Source: Salinihabitans flavidus | GTDB taxonomy: Bacteria; Pseudomonadota; Alphaproteobacteria; Rhodobacterales; Rhodobacteraceae | Length of the DNA: 64,000 nt | Direction: 5' to 3' | Assembly: GCF_900110425.1 (NCBI RefSeq) | Contig: NZ_FODS01000010.1 | Location: 57,723-121,722, forward strand | In this document: positions 9,466-18,080 of the stretch, piece by piece | Layout: each line of letters begins with the position of its first letter | How positions within the stretch are numbered: position 1 is the first letter of the stretch | Notes under the pieces: generated by a model | Databases searched by the model: none | What the model was told of the DNA's origin: nothing | Seen by the model: the letters and a program-made list of their open reading frames with translations, nothing else | Position numbers and translations under genes: made by a program

Positions 9466-10041
9466 TCAATTCTGCCTTTCGTTGGACAACTTGCGAAGGC
9501 GGGCGGCGAAATCGTCCTCGTCGCCCACGTCTCCGCCCGCGACCCCCGGACCCGCCGCCTCCAGAACGGCGGCGTCGGGGATCTCGTCAAGCATCGCAAC
9601 CTTTCCGCCATGACGCGCCGCGAACTCCCGCGCGGCCCCGGCATCGGCGAAGGGCACAAGTTCCGGCGCCCCCATGCCGCCCGTGCGTTCCGATCCGACG
9701 ACGTAATGCGCCTGATCGGCAAGGATCCAGTTGTCCGCGCCGGGGCTTTGCCAGCTTGGGGCCGCGCCCATGTCGTTGACGTGAATCGCGCGGATCACGC
9801 CCTCCTGTTCAGGCATCCGCTGGTAGGCGATGGCATCGCGCACCTGACTGAAGAAAAGCGGCGCACCGGGGAGCCCCTCAAGATGCACCTGCGCCTTGGG
9901 GCCGGGATGCTCCAGAATCGTCATCTGGCAGAAATGGCCCACCGCGTCGGTGTTCAACGACACCGCGTCCGGCGGCGGCGCGGCCTCCTCGCGGCAGGCG
10001 GCAAGGGCCAACAGGCACAAAAGGATCACAAGGCGTTTCAT
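9466..10041 (-). CDS. nosL: NosL, outer-membrane-type copper chaperone lipoprotein
   Basis: This 191-residue lipoprotein has the signal MKRLVILLCLLALAAC, with the lipobox LAAC. NosL binds Cu(I) and helps deliver copper for the CuZ centre of N2O reductase. The FCQM motif after the N-terminus matches the CxM copper-site motif of the family, and HVNDMGAAPSWQSPG is also typical. The ATG at 10041 overlaps the nosY stop by four bases. The C-terminal tail after GKVAMLDEIPD is Ala/Gly/Asp rich, as is common here. Confidence 0.93.
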   Translation of the reverse strand: MKRLVILLCLLALAACREEAAPPPDAVSLNTDAVGHFCQMTILEHPGPKAQVHLEGLPGAPLFFSQVRDAIAYQRMPEQEGVIRAIHVNDMGAAPSWQSPGADNWILADQAHYVVGSERTGGMGAPELVPFADAGAAREFAARHGGKVAMLDEIPDAAVLEAAGPGVAGGDVGDEDDFAARLRKLSNERQN

Positions 10042-10859
10042 GGCGTCACCTTTCGGAACGCGACCACCGCCGCCGCCAGCGCGAGCAGCGGCCAGAGCAG
10101 AATGGAGATCAGCGCGTGATGCGCGGGAATGGCATTCGCCGCCCCCGCGATCCCGGCCGCCGCCGCGGTCGCCTCCGAAGCGGCAAGATTGAACAGGCGA
10201 AAGGCGTCGGCCGGATTGGCCAGAAGCAGCCACGGGAACAGATCGGTGGTGAACCAGCCGCCGCCATCGGCCACGACCGCCGCCAGAAGGCCCAGATCGT
10301 AAAGCACGATCATCCCCAGCCACAGCCCGATCGCCAGACCCGCCGCCCCGGCGGGCCGCCGCGACAGCGCCGAAAGCGCATAACCCAGACACAGGAACAC
10401 CGCCCCCAACAGAAGCGAGGACCACATCAGACGCCACAACGCGGGCAGGCCCTGCGCCGCGCGCGCATCCACCGTCACCGCCGCCACGGCGGCAATCGCA
10501 TAGCCCGCGCCCACCGCCAGCGTCAGCACCGCGACATGCGCCAGAAGCTTGCCGATCAGGATCTCGGGCCGGGTGACCGGATAGGTCAGCAAAAGCGGCA
10601 GCGTGCCGCGCTCCACCTCCCCCGCCACCCCGTCGAAGGACATCAGCAGCGCCACAAGCGGCACGAGATAGACCGCAAGCGATGTCAGGCTGGCCACCGT
10701 CACCGAAAGCCGGTCAGCGCCCAGCGCGCCGGTAGGCGCCGATCCGGCAGCCGACAACACGAGAGCGAAGACCGCCATCATGGCAACCGCCACCGTCACC
10801 CACCGATTGCGCAGGGAAATCCGGAACTCGGTCGCGGCGGTGGCAAGGATACGTCTCAT
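10038..10859 (-). CDS. nosY: NosY, ABC permease of the NosDFY complex
   Basis: This 273-residue membrane protein of the ABC-2 permease type has about six membrane segments. EVERGTLPLLLTYPVTRPEI (about residues 80-100) is the conserved cytoplasmic region contacting the ATPase. With NosF and NosD it forms a complex that supports copper-centre assembly of NosZ, accepting copper from NosL. It overlaps both neighbours by four bases (nosF upstream, nosL downstream), showing tight translational coupling. Confidence 0.93.
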   Translation of the reverse strand: MRRILATAATEFRISLRNRWVTVAVAMMAVFALVLSAAGSAPTGALGADRLSVTVASLTSLAVYLVPLVALLMSFDGVAGEVERGTLPLLLTYPVTRPEILIGKLLAHVAVLTLAVGAGYAIAAVAAVTVDARAAQGLPALWRLMWSSLLLGAVFLCLGYALSALSRRPAGAAGLAIGLWLGMIVLYDLGLLAAVVADGGGWFTTDLFPWLLLANPADAFRLFNLAASEATAAAAGIAGAANAIPAHHALISILLWPLLALAAAVVAFRKVTP

Positions 10860-11764
10860 TGCCCGTCCCTCCGGCTGAAATGGCTGTAGATGGCCTCAAG
10901 GCTTGGCGGGATCACGTCGATATCGGACACCATGTCGCCGAGCCCGGTGATCCGCCTCAGCGTGGCGAGCTTGTCGTCCTGCGCGCAATGCAGATGCACG
11001 CCGGTGCCGTTCATCCGCCCCTGCGGCAGCGCCGCCGCCAGATCATCACGCGCGCCATCGCGTGGCGTCACATGCAGCATCACGGGCAGATCGGCCTGCC
11101 GCCGCAGATCGGTTAGCGCGCCCTGCGTGACGACAACGCCCCCCGACAGGATCACAAGCCGGTCGGTGCGCGCCTCCACCTCGGTGAGCGCGTGACTCGA
11201 CAGCAGGATCGACGCCCCCTCGGCGGCCAGCCCGTCCAGAAGCTCATAGAAATCGCGCCGCGACACTGGATCGAGCCCGGATGTCGGCTCATCGAGGACC
11301 AGCAGCCGGGGACGCCCGATCAGCGCCTGCGCCAGCCCGACGCGCTGCCGCATCCCCTTGGAGTATGTGCCGATCCGCCGCCGTGCCGCGTCGGCCAGTC
11401 CGACACGCGCCAGCAGGTCCATCGCCGTCCCGACAGGCTCACCGCGCAGACGCAGGTAATGGCGCATCTGCTCCAGCCCCGTCAGCGCCGGGTGAAAGGC
11501 CACGTTTTCGGGCAGATAGGCGGTGCCTTCGCGCGCGCCGGCCGAACCGGGCGCGCCCCCCAGAACCTCCACCGTGCCCGAGTCATGGCCGATCAGTCCC
11601 AGAATGATCTTCATCATCGTGGATTTACCCGCGCCGTTGTGTCCCAGAAGGGCGACCCGTTCACCGGGCGCCACGCTTAGCGACACATCGCGAAGCGCGG
11701 GCACCCCCTGATAGGTCTTAGTGAGGGTCGAGAGGATCAAGCTTTGCGTCATCTGTCTTTCCAT
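10856..11764 (-). CDS. nosF: NosF, ATPase of the NosDFY complex
   Basis: This 302-residue ABC ATPase has Walker A GHNGAGKST, signature YSKGMRQRVGLAQAL and Walker B LLVLDEPTSGLDP, so it should be catalytically active. It energises NosDFY during maturation of the CuZ site. The start at 11764 overlaps nosD by 47 bases. A second ATG four codons later (11752) has GGAAAG close upstream and is an equally good start. The C-terminal region contains the NosF-type regulatory extension. Confidence 0.92.
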   Translation of the reverse strand: MERQMTQSLILSTLTKTYQGVPALRDVSLSVAPGERVALLGHNGAGKSTMMKIILGLIGHDSGTVEVLGGAPGSAGAREGTAYLPENVAFHPALTGLEQMRHYLRLRGEPVGTAMDLLARVGLADAARRRIGTYSKGMRQRVGLAQALIGRPRLLVLDEPTSGLDPVSRRDFYELLDGLAAEGASILLSSHALTEVEARTDRLVILSGGVVVTQGALTDLRRQADLPVMLHVTPRDGARDDLAAALPQGRMNGTGVHLHCAQDDKLATLRRITGLGDMVSDIDVIPPSLEAIYSHFSRRDGQ

Positions 11765-13052
11765 CGCGCCATTTTCCGGCGCGTCTCTCCGCCATGGCGG
11801 TGTATTCGGGGGGAACGTCGATCGTAACCGCCTCGGTCAGCGGGTGGCTGTCAAGCACACCGCCCGGCAGAGTGGCGGGAAAACTGGCCTGCGACCACCG
11901 GATGAGCTGCACCGCCGGCGCGCCCATCAGAAGCGATGCGGCCGGCTGCGACCACAGGATATGATCCATCAGGTCGTTGGGCCGAAACGGGCTGTCCGCG
12001 ATCCCGTCGCCATCAAGGTCAAAGGTGGCGTGATCCGACCAATAATTGCCCACCCCCTCAAAACTCCACTCCACATCGGTGGTGCCGACGTATTTCACCT
12101 GCGTCCGGTTGCCGACAAAGGCATTTCCGGTCAGCGCGTTCCGCTCCGACCCGGCGGTGAAATGGATGCCGATGCCGCAGCCTTCAAAGCGGTTGCCGAC
12201 GATCAGGTTACGGTGGGCATTGTAGATGAAGGTGCATTTCTCCGCCCCGCCCCGCACCAGATTGCCGCTCAGGTCCGAATGGTTGGTGTAATTGAGCATG
12301 AGACCGTGATCGCGATCACCAAGCGAGATGTTGTCTAACACCTTGAGCCTGTTGGAATACATCAGCGCATAGCCAAGATGATTGCCGATCGACACGTTGC
12401 CCGACACCTCGCTGTCATGCGCATACATGTAGTGGATCGCGAACCGCAGGTCGCGGAACAGGTTGCCGCGAAACGCGTTGCGTTTCGATGTGTTGACGAA
12501 AATTCCGTCGCGACCATAGCGGATATCGTTGCCGACCACCTTCGCGCCGGGCGCATTCCAGACATAAACGCCATTGCCCCGGCCGTTCATCCGCTGGTCG
12601 CGCCGCCCGACGATGGTATTGGCGCGCACGATGCTGTCCTCGGCGCCGTGAATGTCCACGCCATAAAGGTTGCCGAGGATGCGGTTGTCCTCGATCACCG
12701 CGCGCCGCGCGGTTCTGGTCAATTGCACGCCCGAGTCGATGGTCTGGTGATCGCTGCCCGATCCGGTGATTTCCAGACCGCGCACCGTGATGTCCTCTCC
12801 GGTCACGGTGATCACCGATCCCTCGCCGCCCCCGTCGATGTGCGCCTGACCGCCACCATCGAGCGTAATGGGCTCCGACAGGACCACCGGGCCGGAATAC
12901 CGGCCCGGCGCAAGTTTGAGCACATCGCCGGGCGCCGCCCCGGCGATGGCACGTTGCAGGGCACCGCCGCCCGCAGGCACGGAAACCTCCATCGCCCAGA
13001 GACCGGACGCGAACATCAGGCTCAGAACAACGATCAGAAGGCGGTGCAGCAT
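11718..13052 (-). CDS. nosD: NosD, periplasmic beta-helix protein of the NosDFY complex
   Basis: This 444-residue protein has a signal peptide (MLHRLLIVVLSLMFASG). The body consists of repeated right-handed parallel beta-helix rungs with many N-x-I/L and G-N repeats, for example IEDNRILGNLYGVDIHGAED and VVGNDIRYGRDGIFVNTSKR. This is the CASH/NosD copper-binding family fold. NosD sits in the periplasm on NosFY and mediates copper transfer from NosL to apo-NosZ. The gap to nosZ is only three bases. Confidence 0.94.
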   Translation of the reverse strand: MLHRLLIVVLSLMFASGLWAMEVSVPAGGGALQRAIAGAAPGDVLKLAPGRYSGPVVLSEPITLDGGGQAHIDGGGEGSVITVTGEDITVRGLEITGSGSDHQTIDSGVQLTRTARRAVIEDNRILGNLYGVDIHGAEDSIVRANTIVGRRDQRMNGRGNGVYVWNAPGAKVVGNDIRYGRDGIFVNTSKRNAFRGNLFRDLRFAIHYMYAHDSEVSGNVSIGNHLGYALMYSNRLKVLDNISLGDRDHGLMLNYTNHSDLSGNLVRGGAEKCTFIYNAHRNLIVGNRFEGCGIGIHFTAGSERNALTGNAFVGNRTQVKYVGTTDVEWSFEGVGNYWSDHATFDLDGDGIADSPFRPNDLMDHILWSQPAASLLMGAPAVQLIRWSQASFPATLPGGVLDSHPLTEAVTIDVPPEYTAMAERRAGKWRDGKTDDAKLDPLDPH

Positions 13053-13055
13053 GGT

Positions 13056-15002
13056 TCAGCTCGCTTTCGGCTCGACCAGCATCCGGCCGCGCATTTCCAT
13101 GTGCAGCGCGTGGCAGAACCACTGGCAATAGTACCAGTAGACGCCCGGTTTCGCCGCGACGAAGGTCACGGACGCCGTCGCCTGCGGCCCAAGCTCCATG
13201 GCTACCCCATGGTTGTTGAGGCAGAACCCATGCGTCAGGTCGTCGATATCGTCGAGGTTGGTGACAATCACCGTCACCTCGTCCCCCTCGCGCACGGTGA
13301 ACTTCTCCATGCTGAAGGCCGGCGCCATGCTGCTCATGTAGACCCGCACCTTGTCGCCATCGCGTATCACCGTGTCCATCCAGTCGTCGATATCCACGCC
13401 ATCGGCCTCGGCCTGCGCGCGCGTGTCCGCCCACATCGGATCGTTGCGGTCCCAGACACTCACCGGGTTCACGATGTCGCGGCGCACGATGATGCTGTCG
13501 TGCGGCTCGGCAAAGGTCGGCCCGTCATGCACGAGTTTCATGCCGCCATCCTCGATCGCGAACAGCTGCTCGTTCTCGGGCTTGAGCGGCCCGACATTGA
13601 GGAAGCGATCCTTCGAGAACTTGTTCATCGAGATATACCACTTGCCATCCGCTTCGAGCGTTTCGCCCATCGAGGTGGAGTTGTGGCCCGGCTGGTAATG
13701 CACGTCCTCTTTCTGGATGATCGGGTCCACATCCTCGCCGTTATGGGCGCGGATCGCGTCGTCGATGTTCCATTTCACCACCTGGCTGTCGAGGAAGAGC
13801 GTGGTAAAGGCGTTGCCCTTGCCGTCATAGCAGGTGTGAAGCGGGCCAAGGCCCAGTTCCGGCTCCGCCACCACGACAGACCGCGGGTCGATGCTGTCAT
13901 CCTCGAACAGCGCGTCGAACTTGCGCACATCGAGAACCGACACCGTGGGCGACAGCTTGCCCGCGATGCAGACGTGCTTCTTGTCCGGGGCGGTGTTGAT
14001 GCCATGCGGGCTGTTGGGGATGGGCACATAGCGGGTGTACTTCTTGTTCTGCCCCTTGCGCCCGTCGATCACCTTCACGCCGTTGAGTTCCTGAAAGTCG
14101 CCCTCGGCGATACCCTTCTCGATCTCGGCCAGATTGAAGATCACGACATGGTCCATCTCGTTCGCCGTCATCTCGGCAAGGTTCATGCCCATTTCCGAGT
14201 TGTAGGAGGTCGAGAAGGCATATTTGCCCTGATAGTCGCAGTCGGTGTTGTCGAGGTTGCCCGAAACGATCACCTGCCATGCCACGTCCATCGTGTCGCC
14301 ATCCACGGCGGTGAAGAAGTTGACGTATTTTTCCGGCTCATCGAGGGTCTTGCCGTCGTTGACCATCGGGGTTTCGTCCTCGCCGTTGGCGAAGACATAG
14401 CCGGTGCGCGGCCATTTCTGCGGGCGCAGCCCGTGGATCGCCTTGGCGTTGGGGATCTCGGTGATCTTGTCGCATTTCATCACGTCACAGCGCACCCGCG
14501 CGACGCGCGTGTTGGCCTTGTCGTTCATGAAGAGATAGCGCCCGTCATAGGTGCCCTCGGTAAAGGACATGTGCGGGTGGTGCAGGTCGCCGTTGTCGTG
14601 GATGCGCTTGCCGTTGGCATTGAGGAACGCCTTCGTCTCCGGCAGCATCCCCTCCTCGAAGATCTTGAGGCTTTCGTTGGTCTGCCCCCAGCCCGTGGCC
14701 GAACAGCGGTTGAACACCGGAATCCGCATGAACTCGCGCATCGACGGCACGCCGAGAATGCGAAGCTCCCCGGTCTGGCCGGACGACCAGAACCCGTAAT
14801 ACTCGTCCAGCTCGCCGGGGGCGAGGCTGGCTTGGGTGGCCGCCGTGGCGGCGCTGGTTCCGGCGGCTGTCGCCACACCGGCCGCGCCGCCGAGCATCGC
14901 AAGGCGCGCCCCGCCTGCGCCGCCCAGAAGCGCGGCACCGCCTGCGGTGGCCCCCAGCAGGCCGCGCCGGCTGATGCCCGTCTTCGTGTGTTTGTCAGTC
15001 AT
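13056..15002 (-). CDS. nosZ: Nitrous oxide reductase (clade I, Tat-exported)
   Basis: This 648-residue enzyme reduces N2O to N2 in the periplasm. A Tat signal, [14 protein letters not shown], marks it as clade I. The CuA domain is visible at the C-terminus, with His591, Cys626, Cys630, His634 and Met637 in the CxxxCxxxHxxM arrangement. CuZ-type histidines appear in the beta-propeller, starting with HHPHM at residues 141-145 and continuing in NSPHGIN and [12 protein letters not shown]. All expected copper ligands that can be judged by eye are present. The start overlaps nosR by four bases. Confidence 0.97.
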   Translation of the reverse strand: MTDKHTKTGISRRGLLGATAGGAALLGGAGGARLAMLGGAAGVATAAGTSAATAATQASLAPGELDEYYGFWSSGQTGELRILGVPSMREFMRIPVFNRCSATGWGQTNESLKIFEEGMLPETKAFLNANGKRIHDNGDLHHPHMSFTEGTYDGRYLFMNDKANTRVARVRCDVMKCDKITEIPNAKAIHGLRPQKWPRTGYVFANGEDETPMVNDGKTLDEPEKYVNFFTAVDGDTMDVAWQVIVSGNLDNTDCDYQGKYAFSTSYNSEMGMNLAEMTANEMDHVVIFNLAEIEKGIAEGDFQELNGVKVIDGRKGQNKKYTRYVPIPNSPHGINTAPDKKHVCIAGKLSPTVSVLDVRKFDALFEDDSIDPRSVVVAEPELGLGPLHTCYDGKGNAFTTLFLDSQVVKWNIDDAIRAHNGEDVDPIIQKEDVHYQPGHNSTSMGETLEADGKWYISMNKFSKDRFLNVGPLKPENEQLFAIEDGGMKLVHDGPTFAEPHDSIIVRRDIVNPVSVWDRNDPMWADTRAQAEADGVDIDDWMDTVIRDGDKVRVYMSSMAPAFSMEKFTVREGDEVTVIVTNLDDIDDLTHGFCLNNHGVAMELGPQATASVTFVAAKPGVYWYYCQWFCHALHMEMRGRMLVEPKAS

Positions 15003-17236
15003 TGTGACGTCTCCTTCAGGTTAGGGTGGTTCGGTAGAACCCGGTCGAGCGCCGCCGCCCCGCGAGAGGCGGTTTCGCGCCGTTTGAGTTTCTTGATGAC
15101 GACCGGGCATTTGGTTTCCGACTGGTAGAGCACCTGGCAATGCAGGCAGTTGAGGCATTCGTTCGGGTTGATTTCCCCGGTCGGGTGGATCGCCTGAACA
15201 AAGCATTCGTTCGCGCAGGTCTGGCAGGGGTTGCCACATTCCTTGTAGCGCTTGAGCCAGTCGAACATGCGAAGCCGCGCCGGGATGGCGAGCGCCGCCC
15301 CCAGCGGGCAGAGGTAGCGGCAGAAAAATCGTTCCACGAACAGCCCCGCGATCAGAAGCGCCGCCGCATAGGCCACGAAAGGCCACGCCCGCACGAACTT
15401 CAGCACGATCGCGGTCTTGAACGGCTCCACCTCGGCCAGCGCCTCGGCCTGTTCGATCGAGGCCAGCGAGACACCGAAAAGGCCAAGGAAGATCATGTAT
15501 TTCAGTGGCCAGAGCCGTTCATGCAGGCCCCAGGGCAGGGTCCATTGCGGGATTCCCAGTTTGCGCCCGATCTGGTTGAGGAGTTCCTGCAAGGCCCCGA
15601 ACGGGCACAGCCAGCCGCAATAGGCACCCCGCCCCCAGAACAGAAGCGCCGCCGCCACCGAAAACCACAGGATGAACGTCAGCGGATCGAGCAGGAACGC
15701 CTGCCAGCTGAAATCGCTGGTCAGCGCCCCGAAAAGCGCCATCAGGTTGACCACCGAAAGCTGCGCATTGGCATACCAGCCAAGAAACACCAGCGTCACG
15801 GTCAGGAACGACATGCGGAACCAATAGGTGAAACGCTCGGACCGCGTGACGAACCCCTGAAAGAAGAACACCCCCGTCAGCACCAGAAGCATCAGGGAAA
15901 CCCCGACAATCTCGGGTATCTTGTCGCGCCAGATCCGCTGCCAGAGCGCCCTTTGCGCTGCGATTTCCTCCTGGTCGGCAGCAGCCTGCGCACCGCCCGC
16001 AGAAGGCTCCGCCGCTGTGCCCGGCACTTCGCGCAGATACCTGTCGGGAAGCCGGTAGCCAAGTTCGAAGGTGGTAAAGACCCGCTCGATCGCGGCCACG
16101 TCGCGCTGTGCCAGAAGCTGGATACGGAACGGCTTGGCGGGATCGAACCCGACATCGGCGGGGATCTTGAACAGGTCGGTTTCGTCGAACTCCGGCGCGC
16201 CCGTCGCGGCGATCTCGCCAAGGCGGCGGTGCCCCCGGTCGCGGAACCGCACGGAGACATCGTCCTGGATCAGGACAATCCGGTCAAAGATGCCGCCGCG
16301 CACATATCCCGACCCCTTGAAGGAATAGAGCCCGCGCCCCGCGATCATCACGGCGTGCTCGCCCTCGTTCAGCCAGTTTTGCAGGTTGCGGTTTTCGGCC
16401 CCGCCGAGAAGAGCCTCGCCGACGGCGGGCACCGACACGAGCGCCGCATACATCTCGATAAAGGTGGTGTCGTCCGGCTCGGTGATCGGGCGGGCGCCGG
16501 CGCGCGGATCGTCCATCGCCTCGAAGGCGGCATTCACCTGCCCCACGTCAAGCGACATGCGCCGCAACGTGCCGTCACCTTCCAGCGTGAACCAGTCGGG
16601 CGCGGCCTCTGCCGCCGGGTCGATCTCGAATTGCGGCCCGGTCGGCCCGGCGGGCGGCGTCAGCCCGCCCAGTCCCAGCGCCCGCGCCACCTTCAGACCG
16701 GCGCGCACGATGGAATCGTCGATCACCATGATCGTGACCGTTGCCCCGGCGATGATATTGAGATCATGCGACGTGCCGCCGGATTCGGCCTCGGCCACCA
16801 GATCGAGCCCGGCATAATCCGCCGCCAGCGCCTGAATCTTGGCATCCGGAATACCGATCAGCACAATCGGTTCGGAATGCTTGACCAGCTTGACGCCCAT
16901 CACAACCGCGTCGTCATTCAGCGCGACCATGGTGTGAATGGGCTTGCCGGAATAGCCGGTGGTCCCCACGAAATCGGAGGCGATGAACGCCCATCCGATC
17001 CGCTCACCCTCCTGAAGGATCGGCGCCACGGGGACATCCTCGCGGATTGTCCCGAAGGCGTCCGCGCCCTCCACAAGCGCCCCGGCCTCGGTATCGTCAA
17101 TAAGCTGCGAAAGGACAGACCCACCTGCCTGCGCCTGGACCGAACCGGCGGCGAGGGACAGCACAAGACATGTCAGTAGCGCCTGCCAGAGCGCCGGAAC
17201 AAAACCAAAGAGTGAGCGTGACAAAGAATGATCCAT
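14999..17236 (-). CDS. nosR: NosR, FMN-binding polyferredoxin regulator/electron donor for N2O reductase
   Basis: NosR is a membrane flavo-iron-sulfur protein needed for nosZ expression and for electron supply to N2O reductase. The preferred start at 17236 gives 745 residues with a clean signal peptide ([20 protein letters not shown]). The longer ATG at 17272 falls inside an FNR-type box and is disfavoured. The periplasmic FMN domain carries AGATVT (Thr166 and Thr168), the flavinylation motif served by NosX. Membrane segments follow, with CGWLCPFG and CRYLCPLG motifs. Two C-terminal cysteine clusters, [12 protein letters not shown] and CLNCLHC, should hold [4Fe-4S] centres. It is the first gene of the nos operon. 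Confidence 0.95.
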   Translation of the reverse strand: MDHSLSRSLFGFVPALWQALLTCLVLSLAAGSVQAQAGGSVLSQLIDDTEAGALVEGADAFGTIREDVPVAPILQEGERIGWAFIASDFVGTTGYSGKPIHTMVALNDDAVVMGVKLVKHSEPIVLIGIPDAKIQALAADYAGLDLVAEAESGGTSHDLNIIAGATVTIMVIDDSIVRAGLKVARALGLGGLTPPAGPTGPQFEIDPAAEAAPDWFTLEGDGTLRRMSLDVGQVNAAFEAMDDPRAGARPITEPDDTTFIEMYAALVSVPAVGEALLGGAENRNLQNWLNEGEHAVMIAGRGLYSFKGSGYVRGGIFDRIVLIQDDVSVRFRDRGHRRLGEIAATGAPEFDETDLFKIPADVGFDPAKPFRIQLLAQRDVAAIERVFTTFELGYRLPDRYLREVPGTAAEPSAGGAQAAADQEEIAAQRALWQRIWRDKIPEIVGVSLMLLVLTGVFFFQGFVTRSERFTYWFRMSFLTVTLVFLGWYANAQLSVVNLMALFGALTSDFSWQAFLLDPLTFILWFSVAAALLFWGRGAYCGWLCPFGALQELLNQIGRKLGIPQWTLPWGLHERLWPLKYMIFLGLFGVSLASIEQAEALAEVEPFKTAIVLKFVRAWPFVAYAAALLIAGLFVERFFCRYLCPLGAALAIPARLRMFDWLKRYKECGNPCQTCANECFVQAIHPTGEINPNECLNCLHCQVLYQSETKCPVVIKKLKRRETASRGAAALDRVLPNHPNLKETSQ

Positions 17237-17271
17237 GAACCGACACCTACAAATGCGCTCGGGGAGCGACA

Positions 17272-17285
17272 TTGATTTGGGTCAA
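17272..17285. promoter_or_regulatory. FNR/CRP-family box between nosR and the Rrf2 regulator
   Basis: TTGATTTGGGTCAA is a symmetric TTGA-N6-TCAA site matching the FNR/DNR/NnrR consensus (TTGAT-N4-ATCAA) in nine of ten half-site positions. Its centre lies 42 bases before the preferred nosR ATG and 140 bases before the divergent regulator. Anaerobic or NO-responsive activation of nos is expected from other denitrifiers. Which regulator binds cannot be told from sequence. Confidence 0.72.
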
Positions 17286-17349
17286 ATAAAATATCTCTTT
17301 TCTATGAGATGGGTCTGATTGACGCAACGTCTGCGAGTTGGCGTGTTTC

Positions 17350-17374
17350 GGAAAATGCTGTATTCCAACATTCC
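17350..17374. promoter_or_regulatory. Possible operator: imperfect inverted repeat before the Rrf2 gene
   Basis: GGAAAATG and CATTCC arms face each other around an ATTCC-containing centre, with a further GGAAT arm at 17381-17385. The site lies 45 bases before the regulator start, a plausible place for autoregulation by an Rrf2 protein. The match to known NsrR sites is weak. Confidence 0.3.
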
Positions 17375-17418
17375 AAAGACGGAATTTGACCCCTTGACCC
17401 CGCAGAAAGACCAGAACC

Positions 17419-17895
17419 GTGCGATTGACCAAGTTCAGCGACTATTCCCTGCGAATCCTCATGCTCTCGGCCAGCAAGGCGGATGTCCGGATCACGATCG
17501 AGGAGGCCGCCGAAACATTCGGCATTTCCCGGGCGCATGTGAAAAAGGTTGTCCTGAGACTGTCGCAGGCCGGGTTCCTGACGGGTGTGCGCGGTCGCAA
17601 GGGCGGATTCACGCTGGCCATGCCCCCCGAACAGATCAATCTCGGCGCCCTGCTGCGCGTGACAGAGCCGGACTTCGGCCTTGCCGAATGCTTCCTGACC
17701 GGCAACCAGTGCCTGATCACTCAGCCGTGCCGCCTGCCCCCGATTCTCAACAAGGCGGTGAACGCGTTTCTGGCGGTGTTCGATGCCTACACGGTGGCCG
17801 ACATCATGATCGCCCCGGCGGATTTCGAGGCGCTCGTCGGTGATCTTCAGCCCCTGCGCGGACCAAGGTTGAAACCGGCCCCGGATATGGCCTGA
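17419..17895 (+). CDS. nsrR: Rrf2-family iron-sulfur regulator, NsrR-like
   Basis: The protein has 158 residues and a GTG start, giving MRLTKFSDYSLRILML, the standard Rrf2 N-terminus. The winged helix includes TIEEAAETFGISRAHVKKVV and the wing GVRGRKGGFTLA. Three cysteines (Cys91, Cys98, Cys104; spacing Cx6Cx5C) would bind an Fe-S cluster. NsrR proteins have Cx4-5Cx5C and RirA Cx7Cx5C, so this spacing is intermediate. Divergence from nosR favours an NO-sensing NsrR role, repressing NO-stress and denitrification genes. The inverted repeat just upstream could be its own operator. An iron-responsive RirA-type role cannot be excluded from sequence. Confidence 0.75.
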   Translation: MRLTKFSDYSLRILMLSASKADVRITIEEAAETFGISRAHVKKVVLRLSQAGFLTGVRGRKGGFTLAMPPEQINLGALLRVTEPDFGLAECFLTGNQCLITQPCRLPPILNKAVNAFLAVFDAYTVADIMIAPADFEALVGDLQPLRGPRLKPAPDMA

Positions 17896-17918
17896 CGACC
17901 GGCCCGCACCCCAAAACG

Positions 17919-17962
17919 CCACCGACGCGATACCGACAAAATACCGACGTTATACCGACATG
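17919..17962. repeat. Four phased 11-bp direct repeats with ACCGAC core
   Basis: The core ACCGAC recurs every 11 bases: a degenerate first copy (ccACCGACgcg), then atACCGACaaa, atACCGACgtt and atACCGACatg, with three exact ATACCGAC units at 17930, 17941 and 17952. One unit per helical turn places them on one DNA face. A related two-unit array lies at 38389-38408. Both arrays sit 120-150 bases before a plus-strand gene. Confidence 0.75.
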
Positions 17963-18080
17963 GGGTTTTGAGCGTAATCAAGGGCTTGTCCCAAAACCGG
18001 CCACCGGCCCCCGCATCCCTTTCGTTCGCCCCGGATTCGCGTTATATCCGGGCCTTGATTTTTCCGGGGATGACCGCGCC

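Noticed and set aside
12378-15128. 916-codon plus-strand open frame opposite nosD and nosZ
   Set aside because: The translation is Arg/His/Val-rich without domains and spans two genuine genes on the other strand.
15140-17179. 679-codon plus-strand open frame opposite nosR
   Set aside because: Antisense shadow of nosR, with no family resemblance and no ribosome-binding site.
17930-17959. CRISPR array at the ATACCGAC repeats
   Set aside because: The units are 11 bases with no spacers of CRISPR length and no cas genes nearby.
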